From Deltaproteobacteria bacterium Ga0077550 (GTDB lineage: Bacteria > Myxococcota_A > Polyangia > Nannocystales > Nannocystaceae), in the NCBI GenBank assembly GCA_001464385.1, contig LNFB01000095.1, forward strand, positions 1-64,000: DNA of 64,000 nt, read 5' to 3'. Positions 26,600 to 34,816 of this stretch are shown piece by piece (within the stretch, counting starts at the first letter, position 1; each line of letters opens with the position of its first letter). Made by a program: the position numbers and the translations under genes. Below the pieces are notes generated by a model that did no database searches, was not told where the DNA came from, and worked only from the letters and a program-made list of their open reading frames with translations.

Positions 26600-28075
26600 T
26601 CAGTCGCCCGACTCGGCCGCGCGCACGATCGCGAGCTCGTCGTCGACGCTGCGCCCCGCGATCCGCGGGCGCACCACGACGACGAAGTACACCGCGGCCA
26701 GCGCGAACACACCGAGCGTCGCTGCGATCGTCACCGTGCCTGCGACGCCGTAGGTGACGCCCGAACCCAGGGCGAGGAGCGCCAGCGCGAGCGCGAGGCC
26801 CGAGGTCGCGACGCCGCCGGGCGTCCGATACGGGCGTGGCAACGCGGGCGCCCATCGGCGCAGGACGAGGTGGCTGAGGGCGACGGCGACGTACGAGACC
26901 AGCGCGCCGAAGACCGCGACCTGCATGACGACGTCGGCCGCGGGCAGCTCGGGGCCGGTGACGGCGTCGACCATTCGCAGGATCGCCCAGCCCACGCACG
27001 CCGGAACGACGATCGCCACGTGCGGCACGCCGCGGCGGTTGGTCCGCGCGAGCATCGGCGGCAGGTGTCCGGCCCGGGCCAACGCGAACACCTGCCGCGA
27101 GCACGCGTAGACGATCGACAGCATGCTCGCGAACAGGCCGAGCAGGCCGATGCCGGTGACGACGTCGTAGAGCACGCCGCGCCCCAACGTGGCCTCGAGC
27201 GCCGCGGGCAGCGGGTTGGCCGAGCCTGCGAGCTCGGAGGGGTCGATCGCCGCGGGCGCGAGGACGAGCACGATGAGGGCCAGCACGACCAGGCTCGCCA
27301 TCGCGGCGATCATGCCCCGCGGCAGGTCGCGGATCGGATCGCGGGTCTCCTCGGCGGCCATCGGCACGCCCTCGATCGCGAGGAAGAACCAGCCCGCGGC
27401 CGGCAGCGCGGCCATGACCCCGGTCGCGGGCGGCACCTCGGAGACGGCCGCGCCCAGGCGCGACCAGCCCGCGTCCGGCATCGCGATCGCGACGCCGACG
27501 GCCCAGGCCACGAGGGCCGCGGCGGCCAGCGCCGTCACCACCAGCAGGGCTCGCAGGGACACGGCCGCGCCCGCCAGGTTGATCGCGACGCACGCCGCGT
27601 AGGCCGCGGGCGGCACCCAGGCGTGCACCCACGCGGGATCAGCCCCGCTGCCATCGACCCACCCCGCCACGTAGCCGGCCATGCCCGCGGCGATCACGGC
27701 CGGGGCGATCGTGTACTCGAGGGTCACCGCGATCCCGGTGAGGAAGCCGCCCGCGGGGCCCAGGGCCCGCCGGGCGAACGCGAACGGGCCACCGGCGACC
27801 GGCGTCGCGCAGGCCAGCTCCGCCATCGTGAAGATGAGGGCCGTGTACATCACGCCCATCACCGCCGTGGCGACCAGCAGACCGACGTGACCGGCGGGCC
27901 GCAGCCCGAAGTTCCACCCGAAGTAGTCACCCGAGATCACATAGCCGACTCCCAGCGCCCACAGCAGCACCCATCCAGCGGTGCGACGCAGTGGAGCGCC
28001 GGTCGAGGTCGGCGTCGTGATCGGGGCCTCGAACGCAGGGGAAGCGGGCGGCCTCCCCTGGCCCGACGAACTCAC
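26600..28075 (-). CDS. APC-superfamily amino acid/amine permease
   Basis: This 491-residue inner-membrane protein has about 12 helices. It begins after a Pro/Ser-rich tail with [14 protein letters not shown], a hallmark of ethanolamine-permease-like APC transporters, then [20 protein letters not shown] and [20 protein letters not shown], which carry the unwound substrate segment and the conserved Glu. The substrate (ethanolamine, another amine or amino acid) is not certain. The GTG start at 28075 overlaps the rpmB stop (GTGA), so it is co-translated with ribosomal protein L28, an odd partnership. No ethanolamine utilisation gene is nearby. Confidence 0.82.
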   Translation of the reverse strand: MSSSGQGRPPASPAFEAPITTPTSTGAPLRRTAGWVLLWALGVGYVISGDYFGWNFGLRPAGHVGLLVATAVMGVMYTALIFTMAELACATPVAGGPFAFARRALGPAGGFLTGIAVTLEYTIAPAVIAAGMAGYVAGWVDGSGADPAWVHAWVPPAAYAACVAINLAGAAVSLRALLVVTALAAAALVAWAVGVAIAMPDAGWSRLGAAVSEVPPATGVMAALPAAGWFFLAIEGVPMAAEETRDPIRDLPRGMIAAMASLVVLALIVLVLAPAAIDPSELAGSANPLPAALEATLGRGVLYDVVTGIGLLGLFASMLSIVYACSRQVFALARAGHLPPMLARTNRRGVPHVAIVVPACVGWAILRMVDAVTGPELPAADVVMQVAVFGALVSYVAVALSHLVLRRWAPALPRPYRTPGGVATSGLALALALLALGSGVTYGVAGTVTIAATLGVFALAAVYFVVVVRPRIAGRSVDDELAIVRAAESGD

Positions 28076-28308
28076 ACCTTCTCGCCGCGGGCGCGGATCT
28101 CCGCGAGCACGACGTCGATGCCGCGCTTGTCGATGATGCGCATGCCCGACGTCGAGAGCTTGAGCTTCACGAAGCGCTTCTCGCTGGCGACCCAGTACCG
28201 CTTCTCGTGGAGGTTCGGCAGCAGCCGCCGCTTCGATCGCACATGCGAGTGCGAGACGTTCATCCCCCGAACGGGGCGCTTGCCGGTGACGATGCAGACC
28301 TGGGACAT
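28072..28308 (-). CDS. rpmB: Ribosomal protein bL28
   Basis: This is a 78-residue 50S subunit protein, the standard bL28 length, starting [20 protein letters not shown] and continuing [18 protein letters not shown], with the typical C-terminal [16 protein letters not shown]. Only one Cys remains at the site that binds zinc in four-Cys L28 proteins, so it is the zinc-free form. ATG 28308 was chosen by family alignment; an in-frame upstream start would add an unlikely Pro/Gly-rich leader. Confidence 0.95.
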   Translation of the reverse strand: MSQVCIVTGKRPVRGMNVSHSHVRSKRRLLPNLHEKRYWVASEKRFVKLKLSTSGMRIIDKRGIDVVLAEIRARGEKV

Positions 28309-28366
28309 GGGCGGCGGAGCGTGCCCCGTCGGCCGGGGGGGTGTCAAGGCGCCCGGCGCCCCTTCG

Positions 28367-28384
28367 GCCCCTGCCCCCAGGGGC
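28367..28384. terminator. Hairpin between queD and rpmB
   Basis: GCCCCTG, CCCC, CAGGGGC: a perfect 7-bp stem about 27 bases beyond the queD stop. Confidence 0.5.
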
Positions 28385-28410
28385 ACCCGATGCCGCCCGG
28401 CGGCGCCCCG

Positions 28411-28812
28411 TCAGGGCTCTTCGGAGTAGGTGACCGAGCTGCGGTCGTTCTCGCGGACGGTCACGGCCCGGAGCCGGACGCGCTCGCCGCGGGCGGCCTG
28501 GAGCGTCCGCGCCAGGCGCCCATAGACCAGCGCGGCGACGTTCTCGGCCGTCGGGTTGACCTCGTCGAAGGGGGAGACCTCGTTGAGGAACCGGTGGTCG
28601 AGCTCGCCGATGATCACCCCGAGGGCGTCGCGGAGCTCGTGGGTGTCGATCCCCATGCCCAGGGCGTCGAGCTGGTGGGTCACGACCTCGACCTCCACCT
28701 TCCACGTGTGGCCGTGGATCCGCTCGCACGCGCCCGCGTAGCCGCGCAGCACGTGGGCTGCGGCGAACTCGGTGTTGACGCGGACGACGTACTGCCGACG
28801 GTGGTTGCTCAT
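28411..28812 (-). CDS. queD: 6-carboxytetrahydropterin synthase / PTPS family (QueD)
   Basis: This 133-residue enzyme of the 6-pyruvoyl-tetrahydropterin synthase family has the zinc/catalytic set FAAAHVLRGYAGACERIHGH (first zinc His, catalytic Cys and HGH), LDHRFLNE with the catalytic His, and PTAENVAALVYGRL with the pterin-binding Glu region. Cys four residues before HGH fits QueD, which makes 6-carboxy-5,6,7,8-tetrahydropterin for queuosine/7-deazaguanine synthesis. QueC/E/F are not in the window. It is probably its own transcription unit. Confidence 0.88.
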   Translation of the reverse strand: MSNHRRQYVVRVNTEFAAAHVLRGYAGACERIHGHTWKVEVEVVTHQLDALGMGIDTHELRDALGVIIGELDHRFLNEVSPFDEVNPTAENVAALVYGRLARTLQAARGERVRLRAVTVRENDRSSVTYSEEP

Positions 28813-28828
28813 GACCGGACGCGCGAGT

Positions 28829-29545
28829 CTACGGGGCGCGGCGGCCCGAGGGCAACCGCGGCCGCCGGATCGCCCGCGCGGCCCCCGGGATCGCCCCGGA
28901 CCGCCGTCGTGGCTCGGGCTCGGGGGCCGGCCGGCCGATGCGCACGATCGCCGCCGGTGGCGGGGCCACGCGGGTCGTCACGTCGAGCGGCGCCTCGCAC
29001 TGCGCCCGCACGCGGCAGCGCGCACACGGTCGCCCGCGCCAGATCTCCTCGAAGCGCTGCTGGGTCGCGTCGAGCATCGCCTCGTCGGTGGTGACGATCC
29101 CCAGCTCGAAGTTGCGCCGATCCTCGGCCTTGGCCCCGAGGCCGGCGCCGGTCCAGTTCGCGCTGCCGAGGTACATCCACGCGCCATCCACGATGACGAC
29201 CTTGAGGTGCACCCGCGGGCACTGCCGCAGGGCCAGGCCCCCCGCGACGAGGCGCGGCCAGTCGTCGAACTCGTCGCGGAACGGCCGCGACGGCGCGCCG
29301 GCGTGGAGGAGCCGGAGCTCGACGCCGGCGCGGGCGAGGCGATCGAACTCCGCGAGCACCGAGTGGTAGCGGCCCCGCGGCGCGCCGTGGGGGGCGACCC
29401 GCAGCTCCTTCAGGTTCGCCGTGGCGATCCACACCGAGGTCTTGGCCGCGAGCACGCCTCGGACCACGCGGTCGTAGTGCTCGCTGCCCCACACCGAGCT
29501 CGCGATCGTCGGGCGTTGGGGCTCGGGGCGCGGGGGACGGGGCAC
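28829..29545 (-). CDS. Phospholipase-D-like protein with one HKD-type motif
   Basis: This 238-residue protein has a PLD-like nuclease fold: SVWGSEHYDRVVRGVLAAKT, then HLKVVIVDGAWMYLGSANWT near residue 125 (H-x-K with the following strand and SxN), and a C-terminal CARCRVRAQC that may bind a metal. Only one HKD site is present, as in Nuc-type enzymes that dimerise. The usual Asp six residues after Lys is Gly-Ala-like, so activity needs checking. It starts at GTG 29545; the 93-bp gap to the divergent lipoprotein gene holds the promoters. Confidence 0.7.
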   Translation of the reverse strand: MPRPPRPEPQRPTIASSVWGSEHYDRVVRGVLAAKTSVWIATANLKELRVAPHGAPRGRYHSVLAEFDRLARAGVELRLLHAGAPSRPFRDEFDDWPRLVAGGLALRQCPRVHLKVVIVDGAWMYLGSANWTGAGLGAKAEDRRNFELGIVTTDEAMLDATQQRFEEIWRGRPCARCRVRAQCEAPLDVTTRVAPPPAAIVRIGRPAPEPEPRRRSGAIPGAARAIRRPRLPSGRRAP

Positions 29546-29638
29546 GGCCGGGCAGCCTACCGCCAAGCGATTGCGCGCCCAAACAACCGGGCCAAGCCCC
29601 TGGCGCGGTCCGGCGGGCATTTGAGACAGTAGGCGCCG

Positions 29639-30358
29639 ATGGCGAACGTCACCCGAACGATCCTCACCGTCTTCGCGGCGCTGGTCCTGATGCTGTCGGG
29701 CTGCAAGAAGACCGTCGAGGGCGAGCAGCAGCGCTGGGACGCCAACGTCGGCGAGGTCCGCGGGCAGATGGCGAAGTACCCCGGCCTCAAGCCGGCGCTC
29801 GAGGCGAGGCTGGCCCGCGCGCAGGCGATCTACGACGCGGCCGGCAGCCTCGGCGACGAGGCCAAGATCGCCAAGCTCGCGGAGGCCAACGGCGTCATCG
29901 CCAAGGACTTCGTGACGGATCTCCGCGGACTCGAGGACAAGCTGAAGAAGCTCCGCGAGTCGCGGGTCGAGGCGGCCGCCAAGGCGGGCGACGAATCGAG
30001 CCGACTCGGGGCGAAGGTCGCGGCCGAGGACGCCGCCGCCACCATCGCGCGGGTCGAGGCCACACTGGCCACCGGGGCGGCCGACGAGGCCGGCGCCGCG
30101 GCGGTGCTCGAGAAGATCAACGGCGACATCGCCACGGCCCAGGCCGCCGTCGACAAGGTGCTCGCGGCGGATCGCGACAAGAAGGACGACGCCAAGGCGA
30201 AGGCCGACGCCGACGCCAAGGCCAAGGCCGACGCCGACGCCAAGGTCGCGCCGTGGAAGTGCACCTACTGCGGCGCCGAGAACACGCACGAGCACGGCGC
30301 GTGCGCCTCGTGCGGCGCGCCGCGTGGCGACGCGAAGGCCGACGCCAAGGCGAAGTGA
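29639..30358 (+). CDS. Coiled-coil lipoprotein with C-terminal zinc ribbon
   Basis: This 239-residue lipoprotein starts MANVTRTILTVFAALVLMLSGC (Cys near 22). A long helical region (about 30-180) of Ala/Glu/Lys heptads follows, then a DAKAKADAD repeat linker, then WKCTYCGAENTHEHGACASC, a CxxC-x(11)-CxxC zinc ribbon of the RanBP2/Ran-binding kind, then another KADAKAK end. A zinc ribbon at the tip of a periplasmic or surface lipoprotein is unusual, since these ribbons normally act in the cytoplasm. The function is unknown. Confidence 0.72.
   Translation: MANVTRTILTVFAALVLMLSGCKKTVEGEQQRWDANVGEVRGQMAKYPGLKPALEARLARAQAIYDAAGSLGDEAKIAKLAEANGVIAKDFVTDLRGLEDKLKKLRESRVEAAAKAGDESSRLGAKVAAEDAAATIARVEATLATGAADEAGAAAVLEKINGDIATAQAAVDKVLAADRDKKDDAKAKADADAKAKADADAKVAPWKCTYCGAENTHEHGACASCGAPRGDAKADAKAK
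30187..30250 (+). repeat. Repeat encoding DAKAKADAD linker
   Basis: GACGCCAAGGCGAAGGCC-type units, as at 12165-12275 in another lipoprotein gene. A further partial copy lies at 30335-30355. Confidence 0.65.
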
Positions 30359-30366
30359 TCCCGCGG

Positions 30367-30383
30367 CGTCAGGCGGCCTGACG
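30367..30383. terminator. Bidirectional hairpin overlapping the cheX-like stop
   Basis: CGTCAGG, CGG, CCTGACG: a perfect 7-bp stem in the gap between converging genes. It includes the TGA of the minus-strand gene. Confidence 0.5.
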
Positions 30384-30863
30384 TCGAGCCGCTTCGCCGA
30401 CCACGACCGAGACCACGCACGGGGTCCCGCCGACGTCGCAGATCGCCACCTCCGTGTGGGAGTGGCGGTCGGGCTCGAAGGGCCCCTCGAGGAACAGCGG
30501 CAGGCCGAGGGCGAGCTCCGGATCCTCACCGCTCATCGCGGACTTGATCGCGCCCACGACGATGTTGACGAGCTCGCCGATCGAGTCGCGGACGTCGTCG
30601 TGCGACAGTTCCTGGGCCTCGGTCGCGTCCATGCCCAGCATGGCCCCCGCGAGCTCCCGGCAGCCGTCCGGCGTCGACGCGATCATGATCGCGGTGACGT
30701 TCGAGCCGCTCGCGAGCGACACCAGACTACCGGAGAGCCCAGTGGGCGCGACGGCGCCGGGCCGCTCCTCGAAGCCGCGGCTCAGCGATGCCGCCGACAC
30801 CTCGGCGACGCACTTGGTCGCGACTTCGATCCACTTCCCCGGCAAAATCCCTGAGCCTTGCAT
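30369..30863 (-). CDS. CheX/CheC-like phosphatase of response regulators
   Basis: This 164-residue protein has the CheC/CheX/FliY signature DSIGELVNIVVGAIKSAM near residue 90, with the catalytic Glu and Asn that dephosphorylate CheY. One such motif, as in CheX. Flanking strands (SNVTAIMIASTPDGC, HTEVAICDVGGTPCVVSVV) fit the CheX fold. ATG 30863. It is divergent from the single-domain receiver gene 130 bp away, which is an obvious partner. No chemotaxis kinase or receptor is in the window. Confidence 0.8.
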   Translation of the reverse strand: MQGSGILPGKWIEVATKCVAEVSAASLSRGFEERPGAVAPTGLSGSLVSLASGSNVTAIMIASTPDGCRELAGAMLGMDATEAQELSHDDVRDSIGELVNIVVGAIKSAMSGEDPELALGLPLFLEGPFEPDRHSHTEVAICDVGGTPCVVSVVVGEAARRQAA

Positions 30864-30993
30864 TGGTGTACTCCGTGCGACGGGACTCGCCGCGCTCGCG
30901 GTGGTCTTCGACCGCACCCGCCGAAGTTCGAGGGACTGGCCCGAAGTAGTCCTCTCGACCCACGCGGCCCCGCCGATGGGAGGCTTCGAAGCC

Positions 30994-31359
30994 ATGAAGT
31001 TCCTCATCGTCGACGACAGCAAGGTGATGCGCCAAATCGTCAAGAAGACCCTCCGAGAGGCGGGGTTCGGTGACGTCGAGATCGTCGAGGCCTCCGACGG
31101 GGCCGAGGCGCTGACGCAGGTCGCCGCCCACGCGCCCTCGGTCGTGCTCTCCGACTGGAACATGCCGGTGAAGTCGGGCATCGACTTCCTCACCGAGCTC
31201 CGGGCGTCGGGCAACGCAACGCCGTTCGGCTTCGTCACCTCCGAGGGATCGGATGCGATGCGGGCCAAGGCGACCGAGGCGGGGGCGTTGTTCCTGATCG
31301 TGAAGCCGTTCAAGCCCGAGGACTTCGAGAAGGCCCTCGCGCCGCTGCGGGCCGCCTAG
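30994..31359 (+). CDS. CheY-like single-domain response regulator
   Basis: This 121-residue receiver has the acidic pair VDD near the start (KFLIVDDSKVMRQIVKKTL), the phospho-acceptor Asp in VVLSDWNMPVKSGIDFL, the conserved Thr/Ser region FGFVTSEGSD, and Lys in VKPFKPEDFEKAL. It has no output domain. ATG 30994 is preceded by GGGAGG ten bases upstream. With the divergent CheX-like phosphatase it probably forms a stand-alone phospho-relay module; the kinase is elsewhere. Confidence 0.9.
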   Translation: MKFLIVDDSKVMRQIVKKTLREAGFGDVEIVEASDGAEALTQVAAHAPSVVLSDWNMPVKSGIDFLTELRASGNATPFGFVTSEGSDAMRAKATEAGALFLIVKPFKPEDFEKALAPLRAA

Positions 31360-31389
31360 CGCCGGCGGCCGGTGGGGCGGCGAGTCGCC

Positions 31390-34300
31390 TCACCGCACGA
31401 CGATCCGCCCGTCTCGCACCGCGAACCCGGCGCGCTCATCGAGCGTCACGGTCAGCGGTCGCAGATCCAGGTGGATGTGGATGTCGGCCCCGGGCCCGTG
31501 CTTGGGCGCCGACAACACGCGCCCCACCCCGAACTTCGCGTCGAGCTCGGTGCGAAGCGGCGCATCGTTGTAGATCGCCTTCCAGGCGAACTGCCCGGGC
31601 GCCGCCGCGTCGCGACACGCCGCGTCGAGATCGTCCATGAACGTGCGCACCGCCGCGCCCTGGTAGAACTGCCGGGCATCGAGCCCCGACTTCAGATAGA
31701 TGTCGGCGGAGAACTCGTTCCACCAGTGGCGCGGGTACAGGCCCACCGTCCATGCGCTGTTGCGCGCGCGGAGCCGACGCAGCAGCTCGACGACGGGCTT
31801 GGCGAGCCTGCGCAGATCGTCGGCGAGCGACGGCGACCAGTCGCGCGGCATGACCTCGCGTTCGATCACGTCGTCGGCGAGGCGGCCGTCGACGACGCGC
31901 TGCTTGAAGGCGGCCACGAACTGCTCGATGCGCGGCGCGGTCGCGTCGAAGCGCGCGCGCTCGAGCCGGGCCTCCACGCGGCTGATGTTCGCGAGGATCC
32001 GCGTGTACGCGGACGGCTGCGCGGCGATCCCCGGGAGGATCACCAGCCCCCAGCCGTGCATGGCGCGGAGCAGCCGGTCCATCGCGGCCGCGTCCGGTCG
32101 GCCGAGCCGCGCCCGCAGGAACGCGTCGTCCGGGAGCAGCTGGCCCCGGCGATCGGGCACCGCCGCCTGCGGCCACGGTCGCAGGCGGGCCATCAGCGCG
32201 GCATCGCGGCTCAGATCGAGCTGCTGCATCAGCGCGGCGTCGGCGAGCGCCTCGGCGACGCCCGCCGACAGTCGGCGATCGATCCACGTCGCCAGGATCC
32301 GCGCCTTGGCGATCAGGATCACCTCGTCGTCGAGCAGCTCGATCATCTGCCGCTGCGGTGACACCGTCGCGATGGGCGAGGTCGTCGCGGCCGTGCCGAG
32401 GCCGCTCGCCGCCGGGATCGTCACCGTCGTCGGGGTCGCGGTGCCGGTGGCCTCCTCGGATTCCCAGGCGCTGCGCGCGAGCAGGGTGGCGGCGGGTTCT
32501 GGGATGTACGGCGGGGAGATCGGCCCCTCGCTGCTCAACAACCAAGCGAGCGTCGGATTCGCCAGCACCGCGCGCATCGACATCGGCTTGCCGTCCACCT
32601 CCATCGCGTCGCTCACCAGGCGCACCCCCTGGGCGTAGTCGCAGAAGCGGGCGTCCGGGGCGTGGGCATGCGAGGGCCGCTCCTTGCACCCGGGCAGGCT
32701 CGCGCCGGGCTCCCGGCAGGGCTCGAACGGCACGCCTCCGGCGTCGTAGAAGCCGTGGAAGGCGACCCGCTGATCGTTGGCGACGAGGCCCAGCGACACG
32801 ACGACGTCCTTCTTGTGCCCGGCGACGAAGTCCCCGAGGGAGAGGCCCCGGGTGCGCATGCGCTCGCGGATCGCGTCCGAGTGCTCGGCGTACGCGGCGG
32901 TCGAGTTCTGATCGGCGTTGGCCACCGATGGCGGGACCGCCTGCCGCGTGCCCGGTGCGCGCCAGTAGTCGCGCTCGATCGCGGCGAGCTGCCGGTTGCT
33001 CGCGACCCGCCCCGCGGCGAGGTAGATCGCGTGACCGATCCGGGCAGTCGGCAGGTTCATGTCGAGCTCGAACGCGACCCGCTGCGCGGTGATCTTGTCC
33101 ATCGGCACGTACGCGTAGTCGCGATCGTCGCCGACGCAGAGGTAGTCGGGCATCACGAAGACCTTGCCGGTGATCGTCTGCGCGCCGCGGGTCACCGACA
33201 GCTCCACCGGCACCAGCGCGCGCGAGGCCAGGGCGTCGGGGACGTTGCCGGCGACGATCTGCTTGAAGATCGCCCGCTCGCGCGCCTGCCAGTCGGTCGG
33301 TCGCTTCATGCCGCCGATCGACTGCATGAACGCGCTGCCCGACACCGCCCCGGTCGGTCGCGCGGGGAAGTTGCCGCGCGTGGCCCGGGCGACGCCGGTG
33401 CGGCTCGCCTTGGGCAGCCACGTCCACGGTCGCGACGGCCAGTTGCCCTTGATGCTGCGGGGATAGCCGGGCTCGACGCGGTCCTTCGCGATCGAGAAGC
33501 GCATGTACTGCCGGCCCTTGAAGAAGTAGACCGCCTCGTCGTTCCAGCGGATGCCCGCCTTCACGTCGCGCTTCCACAGCCCCGGCCAGTGGTCCTCGAT
33601 CTTCTTCGGGTAGTCCGGCAGCACCCGCTTGTCCGCGAGGGAGCACGCGACGTACTCGTCCCCCTTGAAGAAGTACGCGCGGCCGTTGGTCCACGCGACC
33701 GCCGCGTCGATGCCCCGCTCCCACAGCCCCGGGAACTCGTCCTTGATCTTCTTCGGGTACCCGGGCTCGACGCGATCACCGGCGACGGAGTACGCCATCG
33801 TCTCGTCGCCCTTGAAGAAGTACGCGCGGCCATCGGTCCACATCACGGCCGCGTCGATGCCCGCGCCCCACAGGCCGCTCCACCCCACGCTGATCTTCGC
33901 GGGGTAGCCCTCGTCGGCCCAGTCCTCGGCGACCGAGTAGCGGACGTACTCGTCGCCCTTGAAGAAGAAGGCCTTGCCGTTGTTCCACATCACGGCGGCG
34001 CCGACCGGCTCGGGGAACGCCTCGTCGAGCTCGGCGTCCTCGGCCGCGCGCGCGGGTGGGTCGCCGACGCCGGCGAGGCGTAGCACCAGGGTGTCGCCGC
34101 GCAGCCGGCCGTCGGGCGCGAAGAGCCGCGTCGCGTCGAGCTGCTCGCCCAGCACGTGGGCCGTCGTCAGCCGCCCCTCGCCGAGGCCGCGGCGCAGCAC
34201 GAGGTCCCCCGTGCGCAGGGCCTGCGGCGCGACGGCGGCCCGAGGCGGCGCAACCACGCGCCACGCGTCCCCCTCCTCGGGGACGAGCACGAACTCCGCC

Positions 34301-34500
34301 GGCATCGCCTCGCCGCGGGCGACGCGATCGAAGAGCTCCGCGGCGCGGACCGATCGTGGGCGCGTGACCGACGGCCGTCGCTCGGGCCCGCGCCCCGCCT
34401 CACCCATCAGCGCGGTGAAGAAGTCGTCGTCCTGTGACGGCGGGATCGAAGCGAACGACTCGAACCAACCCTGCGAATCATGTCGAGGACGCCGTGTCAT
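31390..34500 (-). CDS. Hemopexin-repeat toxin-like protein with tag motif and possible LAS zinc site
   Basis: A 1,036-residue protein. Residues 24-33 read DDDFFTALMG, the motif shared with four other proteins here. About 98-145 is a GDLVLRRGLGEGR domain. Four hemopexin repeats follow (about 167-365), each with a xxMWxxGRAYFFKGDEY core as in hemopexin/photopexin and Tc-associated proteins. The middle (about 400-880) is unassigned. The C-terminus has PRHWWNEFSADIYLKSG near 922 and GADIHIHLDLRP near 1008; the His/Asp and final His-x-His resemble LAS-type zinc peptidases (MepA/M15), but the spacing is one residue longer, so this is inference. No signal peptide. ATG 34500. It diverges from the M15 gene across a repeat array. 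Confidence 0.75.
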   Translation of the reverse strand: MTRRPRHDSQGWFESFASIPPSQDDDFFTALMGEAGRGPERRPSVTRPRSVRAAELFDRVARGEAMPAEFVLVPEEGDAWRVVAPPRAAVAPQALRTGDLVLRRGLGEGRLTTAHVLGEQLDATRLFAPDGRLRGDTLVLRLAGVGDPPARAAEDAELDEAFPEPVGAAVMWNNGKAFFFKGDEYVRYSVAEDWADEGYPAKISVGWSGLWGAGIDAAVMWTDGRAYFFKGDETMAYSVAGDRVEPGYPKKIKDEFPGLWERGIDAAVAWTNGRAYFFKGDEYVACSLADKRVLPDYPKKIEDHWPGLWKRDVKAGIRWNDEAVYFFKGRQYMRFSIAKDRVEPGYPRSIKGNWPSRPWTWLPKASRTGVARATRGNFPARPTGAVSGSAFMQSIGGMKRPTDWQARERAIFKQIVAGNVPDALASRALVPVELSVTRGAQTITGKVFVMPDYLCVGDDRDYAYVPMDKITAQRVAFELDMNLPTARIGHAIYLAAGRVASNRQLAAIERDYWRAPGTRQAVPPSVANADQNSTAAYAEHSDAIRERMRTRGLSLGDFVAGHKKDVVVSLGLVANDQRVAFHGFYDAGGVPFEPCREPGASLPGCKERPSHAHAPDARFCDYAQGVRLVSDAMEVDGKPMSMRAVLANPTLAWLLSSEGPISPPYIPEPAATLLARSAWESEEATGTATPTTVTIPAASGLGTAATTSPIATVSPQRQMIELLDDEVILIAKARILATWIDRRLSAGVAEALADAALMQQLDLSRDAALMARLRPWPQAAVPDRRGQLLPDDAFLRARLGRPDAAAMDRLLRAMHGWGLVILPGIAAQPSAYTRILANISRVEARLERARFDATAPRIEQFVAAFKQRVVDGRLADDVIEREVMPRDWSPSLADDLRRLAKPVVELLRRLRARNSAWTVGLYPRHWWNEFSADIYLKSGLDARQFYQGAAVRTFMDDLDAACRDAAAPGQFAWKAIYNDAPLRTELDAKFGVGRVLSAPKHGPGADIHIHLDLRPLTVTLDERAGFAVRDGRIVVR

Positions 34501-34637
34501 CGTCGGAGGCTCCTGGTCGACGCGCCGACGATCGACGCCTCGCGAGCGTGGCACCGCCGAAGTCGTACGGGCAAGCGCAACGGATTCTGACCACGGGTGA
34601 GCGGAACGGTCGTTCGGCGAACGGTCGTCGCGGACGA

Positions 34638-34703
34638 CAATCGATCATCCACGATCGATCACCCCCGATCGATCGCCGACGATCGATCACTGCCCGATCG
34701 ATC
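34638..34703. repeat. Five-copy CGATCGATC direct-repeat array (14-15 bp period)
   Basis: Copies start at 34638 (CAATCGATC, imperfect), 34652, 34666, 34680 and 34695 (all CGATCGATC), separated by 5-6 variable bases. It lies in the 316-bp divergent gap between the hemopexin and M15 genes. That gap otherwise holds only promoter elements. The regular period fits cooperative binding of a regulator on successive helical turns. Confidence 0.8.
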
Positions 34704-34771
34704 ATCGACGGTCGACGGCCGCGTCGATCCTTCGGCCACGCAGCATTCGGCCTGTTCACCTCCGTAGAGAG

Positions 34772-34780
34772 TGCTAGGGT
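34772..34780 (+). promoter_or_regulatory. Extended -10 (TGC-TAGGGT) before the M15 gene
   Basis: TGCTAGGGT (TGnTAnnnT). Transcription would start near 34787, leaving a leader of about 30 bases with AGGAG at 34803-34807 before ATG 34817. The CGATCGATC array ends about 70 bp upstream. Confidence 0.5.
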
Positions 34781-34816
34781 TCCATGCCCTCGATGCGGGG
34801 CCAGGAGTTGGACGCG

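Noticed and set aside
31370..31390. Integration site or mobile element at the left boundary of the toxin region
   Set aside because: No tRNA, integrase, transposase or flanking direct repeat could be seen there, so island mobility is not claimed.
34638..34703. CRISPR-like array
   Set aside because: Repeat units of 9 bp with 5-6 bp spacers are far too short; a regulator-binding array fits better.
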